From positions 1-9,313 of the forward strand of contig JAPLZN010000012.1 of the NCBI GenBank assembly GCA_026395035.1: a stretch of DNA of 9,313 nt, given 5' to 3'. The DNA comes from Candidatus Vogelbacteria bacterium. GTDB lineage: Bacteria > Patescibacteriota > Minisyncoccia > Phycocordibacterales > XYD1-FULL-46-19. The notes under the pieces are model-generated. The model was not told where the DNA came from. It was given only the letters and a program-made list of their open reading frames with translations, and did no database searches. Position 1 is the stretch's first letter, and every line of letters starts with the position of its first letter. Shown here one piece after another: positions 1 to 6,156 of the stretch. Made by a program: the position numbers and the translations under genes.

Positions 1-633
1 CCGATCCAGGATTTCCGGATCAAAACCTTTCTTCCAGATCTTTTTCGCCAATTCGGCGCGAGCTTCGGATCGGGATAAAAAATCGATCGGTCTGAGTCCG
101 TTGTGTATTAAATGGATCTTGCCTTTGATTCCTGGCCAGTTCGCGACTTGCGAACCGGTTTTTTCGGAGACGGTAATGACCTCGTGACAGAGGATGATTG
201 TCAGCCAGTGGGCGAAACGGAAAGACGCTTTTTGCCACCACGGGCGGTTCTCGTTGAATGCCCAATTGTGGGCCGTGAAGATGATTTTGGGAACGTGGGC
301 CAGTCGAGCGGCCAAAGCGCCCAAAAAACCGGCTTTCGAGCTGTTCAGATGGATGATGTCCGGGCGTTCTTTTTTTAGAAACTTGACTAAGGCCCAAAAA
401 GCTTTCCAATCCGATTGCCAGCCGATGTCGCGTCCCAAGCTGGGTAATTGGTAGGAAACGATATTCTCCGCTCGAAGTTTTTTCTCCAGTTCGCCCCCTT
501 CGCCCATGATAACCGCCGGTTCGAAGCGGTCCTTGGGTAGGGAGGAGGCCAAATCGAGCACATAGCTCTGAGCTCCTCCAAAAGGCGATCCTTTGGTAAT
601 CAAATAAAAAAGTTTGCTCTTGGCAGGGGACAT
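1..633 (-). CDS. Glycosyltransferase family 4 (GT-B), N-terminal part, runs off left edge
   Basis: The minus strand reads open without a stop for 211 codons from an ATG at 633 to the window edge, so only the N-terminal half is present. It matches the acceptor-side Rossmann domain of GT4 enzymes, which move a sugar from a nucleotide-sugar to a glycan or lipid-linked acceptor at the inner face of the membrane. Visible signatures are the glycine-rich opening loop TKGSPFGGAQSYVLDLA (residues ~13-29), PDIIHLNSSKAG near residue 100 (the DxxHxHSSKAG-type motif), FTAHNWAF near 130, VITVSEKTG near 170 and IHLIHNG near 190. The C-terminal nucleotide-sugar domain with its E-x7-E motif is outside the window. 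The start is supported by a promoter 14 bases upstream; there is no Shine-Dalgarno. It diverges from the sugar-phosphate transferase at 733, which fits a shared polysaccharide or glycolipid pathway. Exact donor and acceptor cannot be told. Confidence 0.88.
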   Translation of the reverse strand, partial: MSPAKSKLFYLITKGSPFGGAQSYVLDLASSLPKDRFEPAVIMGEGGELEKKLRAENIVSYQLPSLGRDIGWQSDWKAFWALVKFLKKERPDIIHLNSSKAGFLGALAARLAHVPKIIFTAHNWAFNENRPWWQKASFRFAHWLTIILCHEVITVSEKTGSQVANWPGIKGKIHLIHNGLRPIDFLSRSEARAELAKKIWKKGFDPEILDR

Positions 634-646
634 AATTACGATATAT

Positions 647-675
647 AGTATACAACTTTGGTTCGCCGTTTCCAA
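647..675 (-). promoter_or_regulatory. Sigma70-type promoter of the glycosyltransferase, almost leaderless
   Basis: Read on the minus strand, TTGGAA (675-670) and TATACT (652-647) are separated by exactly 17 bases. The predicted transcription start is about 640, only ~7 bases before the ATG at 633. That leaves no room for a Shine-Dalgarno. Confidence 0.6.
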
Positions 676-684
676 TGCTAAAGA

Positions 685-717
685 CTGGCAAAAGATAGAA
701 ATATGTTGTACTATAAC
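685..717 (+). promoter_or_regulatory. Weak candidate promoter of the sugar-phosphate transferase
   Basis: TATAAC at 712-717 (or the overlapping TACTAT at 709-714, 18 bases from CTGGCA at 685-690) lies just before the ATG at 733. A start near 724 would give a leader of about 9 bases. The -35 match is poor. It would lie back to back with the minus-strand promoter at 647-675. Confidence 0.3.
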
Positions 718-732
718 GGTACTCTGAAATAG

Positions 733-2007
733 ATGAAAGTTCAAAGCCCTAGAGAAATATCCCTGCTTTTCCTTGGCGATTTAGCGTCATTTTACCTGTC
801 GCTTGCTTTGGCGATCTTTTTGCGTTCCGGTAATTGGCCGACCTGGACTCAATTTTCGACTTTGGCCGTCCCGTTTAGCTTCCTCTTTTTTGCCTGGATC
901 ATCGTTTTTGTCGCTTCCGATCTGTATGGAAAGCAAACGGCAATGGCTCGTCGGCGTCTGCCTGGCGTGCTGTTCAACGCCCAGATCGTGAATTCCGTTT
1001 TTGGTATCCTGTTTTTCTATTTGATTCCGTATTTTGGCATTGCCCCTAAAACAATCCTCTTTATCTGTCTGGTTTTGTCTTTCGCTCTGATTATCTTATG
1101 GCGTCGCGTTCTTTCAACCTATTTGTCGCGCGGACGGAAAGAAGTCATTCTTTTTCTGTGTTCCGGGCCGGAAGTAGCGGAATTGTCGGAAGAATTTAGG
1201 CAGAACAAAAAATACAATGTTAGAGTATTGCCGACTGATTTACCGCCGGACCAGGCCATCGAACAGGCGACCTTGGTGGTAATTAACGACTATGACAGCC
1301 GAAGTGAAGACGAGCAAGCCTACTACCAGATGATTTTTTCCGGTATTCGCTTTGCGACGGTCGCCGATCTGTATGAAGAGGTTTTTGATCGGGTGGCAAT
1401 CGGCGTGGTTAGCGAACGCTGGTTTTTGGAGAATATTTCTAATCGGCCGAAACCCTATTACGACTTTCTGAAACGAGGCTTTGATCTGGTTCTCGCGATT
1501 GTCTTGGGCGTCTGCTCGTTGCCGCTTTACCTTTTAGCTTGGTTGGCCATCAAATTGGATGATGGCGGATCGCTGTTTTTCGCGCAGGAGCGGGTGGGTA
1601 AGAACGGAGAAATCTTTAAGATCTATAAATTTCGTTCGATGAAGAACGACAAGGTGACGCATGTCGGTAATTTTCTTCGCCGGTCGCGCGTTGACGAATT
1701 GCCACAGCTTCTTTCTGTCTTATCCGGTCAACAGTCTCTGGTTGGTCCGCGGCCCGAACGGCCGGACTATGTCGAGGAGTACCGTAAGGTCATCAAGTTC
1801 TATGATATCCGTCACATCATTGCTCCGGGTCTTTCCGGTTGGGCGCAGATCTATCAGGAGAATCATCCGCATTTCAATTTGGGGGTAGATCAAACACGGG
1901 AAAAACTTTCGTACGATCTTTACTATATTAAAAATCGCAGTTTATGGCTGGACATCAGGATCGCCCTCAAAACGCTTAATATTCTGGCGCGGAGGAAGGG
2001 CATCTAA
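733..2007 (+). CDS. Polyprenyl-phosphate sugar-1-phosphate transferase (WcaJ/PglC-type, Bac_transf)
   Basis: This membrane enzyme transfers a sugar-1-phosphate from a UDP-sugar to undecaprenyl phosphate, the first membrane step of glycan assembly. The 424-residue protein has about four N-terminal transmembrane helices (roughly 9-30, 43-63, 85-100, 105-123), a soluble middle region (~135-230), and a fifth hydrophobic segment at 249-272. The C-terminal catalytic domain follows: KFRSM at 299-303, the catalytic Asp-Glu pair in VDELPQL (D321, E322), GPRPERPDY from 338, APGLSGWAQ near 363-371 and YDLYYIKN. Layout and length fit the long polytopic WcaJ/WbaP type. The stretch between KFRSM and the DE pair is about 17 residues, clearly shorter than in WcaJ or PglC. 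No Shine-Dalgarno precedes the ATG. The sugar cannot be predicted. The gene is followed by a heptad palindrome and folD on the same strand. Confidence 0.92.
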   Translation: MKVQSPREISLLFLGDLASFYLSLALAIFLRSGNWPTWTQFSTLAVPFSFLFFAWIIVFVASDLYGKQTAMARRRLPGVLFNAQIVNSVFGILFFYLIPYFGIAPKTILFICLVLSFALIILWRRVLSTYLSRGRKEVILFLCSGPEVAELSEEFRQNKKYNVRVLPTDLPPDQAIEQATLVVINDYDSRSEDEQAYYQMIFSGIRFATVADLYEEVFDRVAIGVVSERWFLENISNRPKPYYDFLKRGFDLVLAIVLGVCSLPLYLLAWLAIKLDDGGSLFFAQERVGKNGEIFKIYKFRSMKNDKVTHVGNFLRRSRVDELPQLLSVLSGQQSLVGPRPERPDYVEEYRKVIKFYDIRHIIAPGLSGWAQIYQENHPHFNLGVDQTREKLSYDLYYIKNRSLWLDIRIALKTLNILARRKGI

Positions 2008-2010
2008 CTC

Positions 2011-2103
2011 AATTGATAATTAGAAATTAAAAATTATAAATTGGATTCAAAAAAGATGTATTTTGTTTTTTCATTTTTAATTTCTAATTTATAATTTTAC
2101 ATT
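2011..2103 (+). repeat. Heptad palindrome, AATTNNN family, copy 1
   Basis: An AT-rich imperfect hairpin fills the gap between the sugar transferase stop and folD. The left arm is five in-phase heptamers: AATTGAT, AATTAGA, AATTAAA, AATTATA, AATTGGA (2011-2045). The right arm is the complementary series CATTTTT, AATTTCT, AATTTAT, AATTTTA, CATT (2072-2103). Both arms keep a strict 7-base period. The same family recurs inside the 16S gene at 7683-7771. It may act as a transcript-end or processing hairpin, but no GC-stem terminator is present. Confidence 0.85.
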
Positions 2104-2107
2104 GCGT

Positions 2108-2899
2108 ATGCTTGTTGACGGTAAAAAAATCAGAGACGATATATTGGGTGAACTTAAACCGAAATTTGAAAAAATGGGTGGCGCGGTTTTGGCAGTGGTC
2201 TGGGTGGGTGAGGATCCGGCGACCGCAAAATTTATCGCTCAAAAAAGAAAATTTGCCGAGGTGGCGGGGGTGGAATTGCGTCTTTTTGAATACGAAAAAG
2301 ACATCACGCAAATTGAACTTGAGACGGAAATGAACCGACTGGCTCATGATCAGGAGATTGGCGGCATTATTGTCCAATTGCCGCTACCCGAGAAGATTGT
2401 GGCAACGGATATCATTAAATTGATTCCGTCGGAGAAGGATGTGGATGCTCTTGGTTCCGAGGCCAGAGTTCTTTCGCCGGTGGTGGCGGCGGTGAAAGAA
2501 ATATTAGAGCGCCACAAAATTGGTTTTGACCGAAAGTACGCCGTTTTAGGTCGGGGTAAGCTGGTTGGCCAGCCGGTGGCTGTTTGGCTCGCGCAAAACG
2601 GGGCGAAAGTGGAGGTCGCCGACAGTCATACGACGGATTTGGGGGCGGTAACAAAAAATGCCGATGTCATCGTCAGTGGGATTGGGAAATCGGGGATCCT
2701 CACCGGGGAGATGATCAAAGAGGGGACAATAATAATTGATGCGGGAACGAATGAGCAGGCGGGTGAGTTGCGCGGCGATGCCGATCCGGCCTGCGCCTTA
2801 AAAGCGGCGCTCTTTACGCCGGTGCCCGGCGGCGTGGGCCCAATTGTGGTGGCCGAAATATTCAAAAACTTATTTACTTTAATAACTATGAAATCGTGA
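2108..2899 (+). CDS. folD: FolD: methylene-tetrahydrofolate dehydrogenase / cyclohydrolase
   Basis: This cytosolic bifunctional enzyme interconverts 5,10-methylene-, methenyl- and 10-formyl-tetrahydrofolate with NAD(P). I take the ATG at 2108 (263 residues, MLVDGKKIRDD...); a TTG at 2102 is in frame but adjoins the repeat arm. Visible features are KFIAQKRK at 41-48, holding the catalytic Lys (K46) of the YVxxKxK motif with Phe in place of the usual Tyr; GGIIVQLPLP at 85-94; KDVD at 110-113; the nucleotide-binding loop GRGKLVGQPV at 148-157; and PVPGGVGP at 238-245. The usual PCTPxG segment is replaced by VLSPVVAAV (121-129). At 263 residues it is shorter than E. coli FolD (~288). No Shine-Dalgarno is seen. 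The upstream hairpin ends a few bases before the start, so folD is probably cotranscribed with the gene before it. Confidence 0.93.
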   Translation: MLVDGKKIRDDILGELKPKFEKMGGAVLAVVWVGEDPATAKFIAQKRKFAEVAGVELRLFEYEKDITQIELETEMNRLAHDQEIGGIIVQLPLPEKIVATDIIKLIPSEKDVDALGSEARVLSPVVAAVKEILERHKIGFDRKYAVLGRGKLVGQPVAVWLAQNGAKVEVADSHTTDLGAVTKNADVIVSGIGKSGILTGEMIKEGTIIIDAGTNEQAGELRGDADPACALKAALFTPVPGGVGPIVVAEIFKNLFTLITMKS

Positions 2900-2910
2900 A
2901 GTATGAAATT

Positions 2911-2991
2911 TTTTTGTGTCATTCCTGCGCAGGCAGGAATCTTGAAATTAAAGAATGAAATAAGATTCCTTCCTGCGCAGGAATGACAAAA
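2911..2991 (+). repeat. GC-centred palindrome between folD and the PAP2 gene (ATTCC-N8-GGAAT type)
   Basis: The two arms (left 2918-2943, right 2962-2988) are complementary over ~26 bases with one mismatch, around an 18-base A-rich loop. Each arm is also nearly self-complementary: ATTCCTGCGCAGGCAGGAAT on the left and TTCCTGCGCAGGAA on the right. It resembles the dRS3-type repeats of Neisseria and similar intergenic repeats known in other bacteria. T-rich sequence precedes it (2908-2915) and A-rich sequence follows. The right arm ends only a few bases before the ATG at 2994. Confidence 0.85.
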
Positions 2992-2993
2992 CG

Positions 2994-3521
2994 ATGGAGA
3001 ACTTTGCCTTAAATATTGCGATTGTAAAAATATTAAACGGCTGGGCCGTGAGTTCACTTTATGTGTCTAATTTGGTAATTTTTGCCGCGTACTATTTGGG
3101 TTTTGTCATGATACTGGTTCTCCCTGTTTATATTTGGCGATCTCGTCGGCGCCTCTCGGCCATTCGAATTGTTCTTTTGGCTGTCGCCTCGGGCTTGCTG
3201 GCCTACTATTTGTCCGATTTGATTAAAAGCTCTTGGCCGGTCGCGCGTCCCAGTGAACTTTCCGGTATAAAAGCTCTGTTGCAACCGGGCGATGTTTCCG
3301 CTTTTCCTTCCGGCCATGCTTCCTTTTTTGGCGCCTTGGCCCTAGCTGTTTTTTTTCATAATCGCTATTGGGGAGGGTGGTTGATCGCTATGGCAATCTT
3401 AATCAGTGCCGCCCGTGTCGCGGCCGGAGTGCATTTCCCATTGGATATTGTCGCGGGCTGGATACTGGCCTTTGGCTCGGCCGTCGTGTTCCTCTGGGTG
3501 GGGAAGAAACTAACCACCTAA
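2994..3521 (+). CDS. PAP2-family membrane phosphatase (lipid phosphate / undecaprenyl diphosphate phosphatase-like)
   Basis: The product is an integral membrane acid phosphatase of the PAP2 superfamily, most often acting on phosphatidic acid or undecaprenyl diphosphate (BcrC/PgpB type). All three signature motifs are visible in 175 residues: KSSWPVARP with K78, R85 and P86; PSGHAS at 105-110 with the acid-base H108; and SAARVAAGVHFPLD at 138-151 with R141, the nucleophile H147 and D151. About five hydrophobic helices surround them (near 25-47, 57-76, 111-122, 128-140, 152-170). Recycling of the polyprenyl carrier would complement the sugar-phosphate transferase upstream. The start lies immediately after a palindrome arm and has no Shine-Dalgarno. 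The substrate cannot be assigned from motifs alone. Confidence 0.88.
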   Translation: MENFALNIAIVKILNGWAVSSLYVSNLVIFAAYYLGFVMILVLPVYIWRSRRRLSAIRIVLLAVASGLLAYYLSDLIKSSWPVARPSELSGIKALLQPGDVSAFPSGHASFFGALALAVFFHNRYWGGWLIAMAILISAARVAAGVHFPLDIVAGWILAFGSAVVFLWVGKKLTT

Positions 3522-3607
3522 ATGACAAATGATGGATGATGAGTGATGAATGGGGTAAAAAATCCGATTTTTTCATTTGTCATTTATCACTCATCATTCA
3601 TCACTCT
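3519..3607 (+). repeat. Heptad palindrome, TGANTGA family, copy 1
   Basis: In-phase heptamers TAAATGA, CAAATGA, TGGATGA, TGAGTGA, TGAATGG (3519-3553) are followed by a turn AAAAAATC-C-GATTTTTT and then TCATTTG, TCATTTA, TCACTCA, TCATTCA, TCACTCT (3573-3607). The arms form a long imperfect hairpin. The first heptamer contains the TAA stop of the PAP2 gene. The same series recurs at 5134-5202. Confidence 0.85.
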
Positions 3608-3612
3608 GATGC

Positions 3613-3640
3613 TTGCCTTATCTCGAATTTTCCCTATAAT
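3613..3640 (+). promoter_or_regulatory. Upstream secD promoter (P1)
   Basis: TTGCCT at 3613-3618 and a perfect TATAAT at 3635-3640 are 16 bases apart. Transcription would start near 3647 and immediately run into the perfect hairpin at 3654-3681. Confidence 0.5.
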
Positions 3641-3653
3641 GGGCAACGAGGTA

Positions 3654-3681
3654 AGGTGGGAAAATAGCAATTTTCCCACCT
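3654..3681 (+). promoter_or_regulatory. Perfect 12-bp hairpin in the secD leader
   Basis: AGGTGGGAAAAT (3654-3665) and ATTTTCCCACCT (3670-3681) are perfectly complementary around the 4-base loop AGCA. No T-run follows, so it is not a canonical terminator. It lies between the two candidate secD promoters, so only a P1 transcript would carry it at its 5' end. It could be a stabilising or processing hairpin, or an operator. Confidence 0.7.
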
Positions 3682-3710
3682 GCCCCGAGTGAACGCATTA
3701 TACGGTTTTC

Positions 3711-3719
3711 TGGTATAAT
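3711..3719 (+). promoter_or_regulatory. Extended -10 promoter of secD (P2), leaderless
   Basis: TGGTATAAT at 3711-3719 is a perfect extended -10 element (TGn plus TATAAT); no good -35 is seen. Transcription would start near 3726, about 3 bases before the secD ATG at 3729, predicting a leaderless mRNA. Confidence 0.55.
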
Positions 3720-3728
3720 TCCCACATT

Positions 3729-5147
3729 ATGGCTAAACTACGCGTCTGGGCATTAATGCTCCTATTGATCGGGGTGGCGATTGGTTTTTTTGATTATTAT
3801 TCGGAAAGCGCCCAAATAAGCGCCTTATACCGTCCCTTTAAATTAGGGCTTGATTTGCGTGGTGGCAGTCAGCTGACCTATCGGGCGGACATAAGTAAAA
3901 TTCAGGCGACCCAGGTAGGGGAGGCAATGTCAGCCCTTCGGACGGTAATCGAACGGCGGGTAAACTCCCTTGGTTTGTCCGAGGCGGTTGTCCAGACCGA
4001 GCAAACAAGCGTCGGCAAAAAAGAACACCGGCTGATCATTGAAATTCCCGGAGTAATGGATGTAAACGAAGCAGTCAAACAGATCAATAAAACTCCGGTG
4101 CTGGAATTTCGTACTGAACGGCCGGATAGTCCGGAAAAGGCGGCGATCGTGAAGGCCCAGGACAATTTACTGGCGGCGATCAAGGCGGCTGGTACCACCT
4201 CGCCCGAACTTTTGGCCAAGGCTGACCAGTTGGCGTTTGAAGATCCGAATTTTATTCGCACCGATCTGACGGGGCAGTATTTGAAGCGCTCCAGTTTGGA
4301 TCTGGGGCAAGGTCAGTCGCTTTCCCCGGCCATCTCCGTTGAATTCAATGCCGAAGGCGCGAAAAAGTTCGCCGATTTGACCAAGGTCAATGTCGGTAAA
4401 CGGATCGGTATTTTTCTCGACAACGAACTTATTTCCGCTCCGACTGTGCGTGAGGAAATCAAAGACGGCAAGGCGCAGATTAGTGGTCAATTTACCTTAG
4501 ATGAAGCTAAGTCGCTGGTGCGCGATTTGAATTTGGGCGCCCTGCCAGTGCCAGTGGAACTGGTCTCAACGCAGACCGTTGGTGCCACCTTAGGACAGGA
4601 GGCCTTTGATAAAGGGGTCAAGGCAACCATGCTGGGCTTCCTAGTGATCGCGATCTTTATGATTGTTTGGTATCGTTTGCCGGGAGTGGTGGCGGTTATT
4701 TCGCTGGGAATTTACCTGTCGATTGTCATTGCCTTGTTCAAACTAATTCCGATTACCTTAACGGCAGGCGGGATTGCCGGTCTGATTCTCTCGATTGGTA
4801 TCGCGGTAGACGCGAATGTGCTTATTTTCGAACGAATGAAAGAAGAAATGCGTCGGGGCAAGACTGTGCATAACGCGATGCTGGACGGCTTTGCGCGTGC
4901 CTGGACTTCGATCCGCGACTCCAACATCTCGACGGTTATTTCCGCGCTAATCCTTTACTGGTTTGGCACGGCGATGATCAAGGGCTTCTCCCTTAACCTG
5001 ATTATTGGAGTCGCGGTCTCGATGTTTACCGCGACGGTTTTGTCGCGCACTTTCTTGTTGTCAATTGCTCCGGCCGATATTACCCTCAATCGCTTCTTGT
5101 TCTCGAGCGGGTTCTCGTTGGGGAAAGCGACAACAAATGACAAATGA
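3729..5147 (+). CDS. secD: Protein translocase subunit SecD
   Basis: SecD pairs with SecF in the cytoplasmic membrane and uses the proton gradient to pull exported proteins out of SecYEG. The 472-residue protein has a first transmembrane helix at about 5-22 and the GLDLRGG motif at 40-46. A large extracytoplasmic P1 domain (~50-285) follows, with a conserved LSPAISVEFNAEG at 198-210 and GRIAIFLDN-like KRIGIFLDNELIS at 224-236. A bundle of five transmembrane helices runs from ~297. The proton-path motif AVDANVLIFERMKEE spans 359-373 with the conserved membrane Asp at D361. Length is in the range of compact bacterial SecD. The ATG lies 3 bases after a predicted transcription start and has no Shine-Dalgarno. 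The last residues TNDK and the stop codon are made of the heptad repeat that continues into the secD-secF gap. Confidence 0.95.
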   Translation: MAKLRVWALMLLLIGVAIGFFDYYSESAQISALYRPFKLGLDLRGGSQLTYRADISKIQATQVGEAMSALRTVIERRVNSLGLSEAVVQTEQTSVGKKEHRLIIEIPGVMDVNEAVKQINKTPVLEFRTERPDSPEKAAIVKAQDNLLAAIKAAGTTSPELLAKADQLAFEDPNFIRTDLTGQYLKRSSLDLGQGQSLSPAISVEFNAEGAKKFADLTKVNVGKRIGIFLDNELISAPTVREEIKDGKAQISGQFTLDEAKSLVRDLNLGALPVPVELVSTQTVGATLGQEAFDKGVKATMLGFLVIAIFMIVWYRLPGVVAVISLGIYLSIVIALFKLIPITLTAGGIAGLILSIGIAVDANVLIFERMKEEMRRGKTVHNAMLDGFARAWTSIRDSNISTVISALILYWFGTAMIKGFSLNLIIGVAVSMFTATVLSRTFLLSIAPADITLNRFLFSSGFSLGKATTNDK

Positions 5148-5202
5148 GGAGTGATGAGTGATGAATGAAATCCGTTCATCATTTATCATTCATAATTCAT
5201 AA
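5134..5202 (+). repeat. Heptad palindrome, TGANTGA family, copy 2, between secD and secF
   Basis: The left arm is five phased heptamers CAAATGA, CAAATGA, GGAGTGA, TGAGTGA, TGAATGA (5134-5168). The right arm is TTCATCA, TTTATCA, TTCATAA, TTCATAA (5175-5202). The order of left-arm words matches the copy at 3519-3553. The first two words form the end of the secD reading frame including its TGA stop. The right arm ends 9 bases before the secF ATG. Confidence 0.85.
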
Positions 5203-5211
5203 CTGAATATC

Positions 5212-6150
5212 ATGTTTATCATCAAACACAAAAACCTCTTCATTCTCATTTCCGCCATCTTGGTGGTTATCTCACTGATTTCCATCTTCACCTATGGATT
5301 GAATTTGGGCACGGATTTTAAGGGCGGAACGATCGTCGAGGTCACCTACGGCGGAACCCTGCCGGACAAGACTGACATCGCGAATCGCGTCAAGACGGCC
5401 GGTATCGACACTTCGTCTATTCAGACGGCGGGCACCAATGGTTATTTGATCAAGATGAAGCCGATTTCCGAGGATCAGCGCGTCGCTCTGCTCTCTTCTC
5501 TGTCGGGGGGCATCTCAAGTTCGACGGTTTCGACTAGTTCACTGTCTGGGGCGAGTTTCGTCGTCAAACGCTTTAGTACCATCGGTCCGTCGGTTGGCGC
5601 GGAGTTGGCCACCAAGGGAATCATTGCTTTGATTGCCGTCGCTCTCTTGATCATTATTTTCATCGCGATTGCCTTTCGCCATGTTTCCCGGCCAGTCAGT
5701 TCGTGGAAGTATGGCTTGATGGCTGTCGTGGCGCTTTGTCATGATGTGCTTATCCCGACCGGTATTTTTGCCTACCTGGGCCATACGCGGGGAACGGAGA
5801 TTGACGCGCTTTTCCTGACTGCTCTCTTAACCATTCTGGCTCTCTCCGTATCCGACACGATTGTCGTTTTCGACCGCATCCGCGAAAATATTAAGAACAA
5901 GATTTCCGATTCTTTTGCGGAGACGGTCGGTATCTCGATTGACGAGACAATCAATCGGTCGCTCATCACTTCGCTCACCGTAATTTTCGTATTGGTTGTT
6001 CTCTATTTGTTCGGTAGCCCGACGACCAAGGATTTTGCTCTGGTGCTGACCCTCGGTATGTTCTTCGGAACCTACTCGTCCATTTTCCTGGCTTCACCGC
6101 TCTTGGTGATGGCGTACAATAGACAGGAGGCGAAGAAGCTGAAGAAATAA
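5212..6150 (+). CDS. secF: Protein translocase subunit SecF
   Basis: SecF is the partner of SecD in the proton-driven membrane complex that assists SecYEG. The 312-residue protein has a first transmembrane helix at ~9-28, GTDFKGG at 33-39 and a short extracytoplasmic P4 domain (~40-120). GPSVGAEL at 125-132 leads into a five-helix bundle (~135-300). Family residues visible include the HD pair at 177-178, SDTIVVFDRIREN at 214-226 with the membrane Asp D215, the Asn-Arg of INRSLITS (R249), and GTYSSIFLASP at 286-296. The gene follows secD by 64 bases taken up almost entirely by a palindromic repeat, so the two are probably one operon. No Shine-Dalgarno precedes the ATG. A large structured terminator follows the stop. 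Confidence 0.95.
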   Translation: MFIIKHKNLFILISAILVVISLISIFTYGLNLGTDFKGGTIVEVTYGGTLPDKTDIANRVKTAGIDTSSIQTAGTNGYLIKMKPISEDQRVALLSSLSGGISSSTVSTSSLSGASFVVKRFSTIGPSVGAELATKGIIALIAVALLIIIFIAIAFRHVSRPVSSWKYGLMAVVALCHDVLIPTGIFAYLGHTRGTEIDALFLTALLTILALSVSDTIVVFDRIRENIKNKISDSFAETVGISIDETINRSLITSLTVIFVLVVLYLFGSPTTKDFALVLTLGMFFGTYSSIFLASPLLVMAYNRQEAKKLKK

Positions 6151-6156
6151 ATTACG

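Noticed and set aside
20..691. 223-codon open frame on the minus strand in another phase
   Set aside because: Its translation lacks family motifs and is rich in Arg/Ser/Gly as expected of a shadow; the overlapping minus-strand frame 1-633 has clear GT4 motifs and a promoter.
2102..2107. TTG as start of folD
   Set aside because: The ATG two codons later gives the usual FolD opening, and the TTG lies inside the repeat right arm.
2626..3057. 143-codon minus-strand frame across folD and the palindrome
   Set aside because: It is antisense to folD and reads through the repeat; peptide pieces such as HSCAGRN are typical translations of such palindromes and not a protein.
3519..5202. CRISPR-like array
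   Set aside because: The repeat units are 7-base tandem words without spacers and no cas genes are present.
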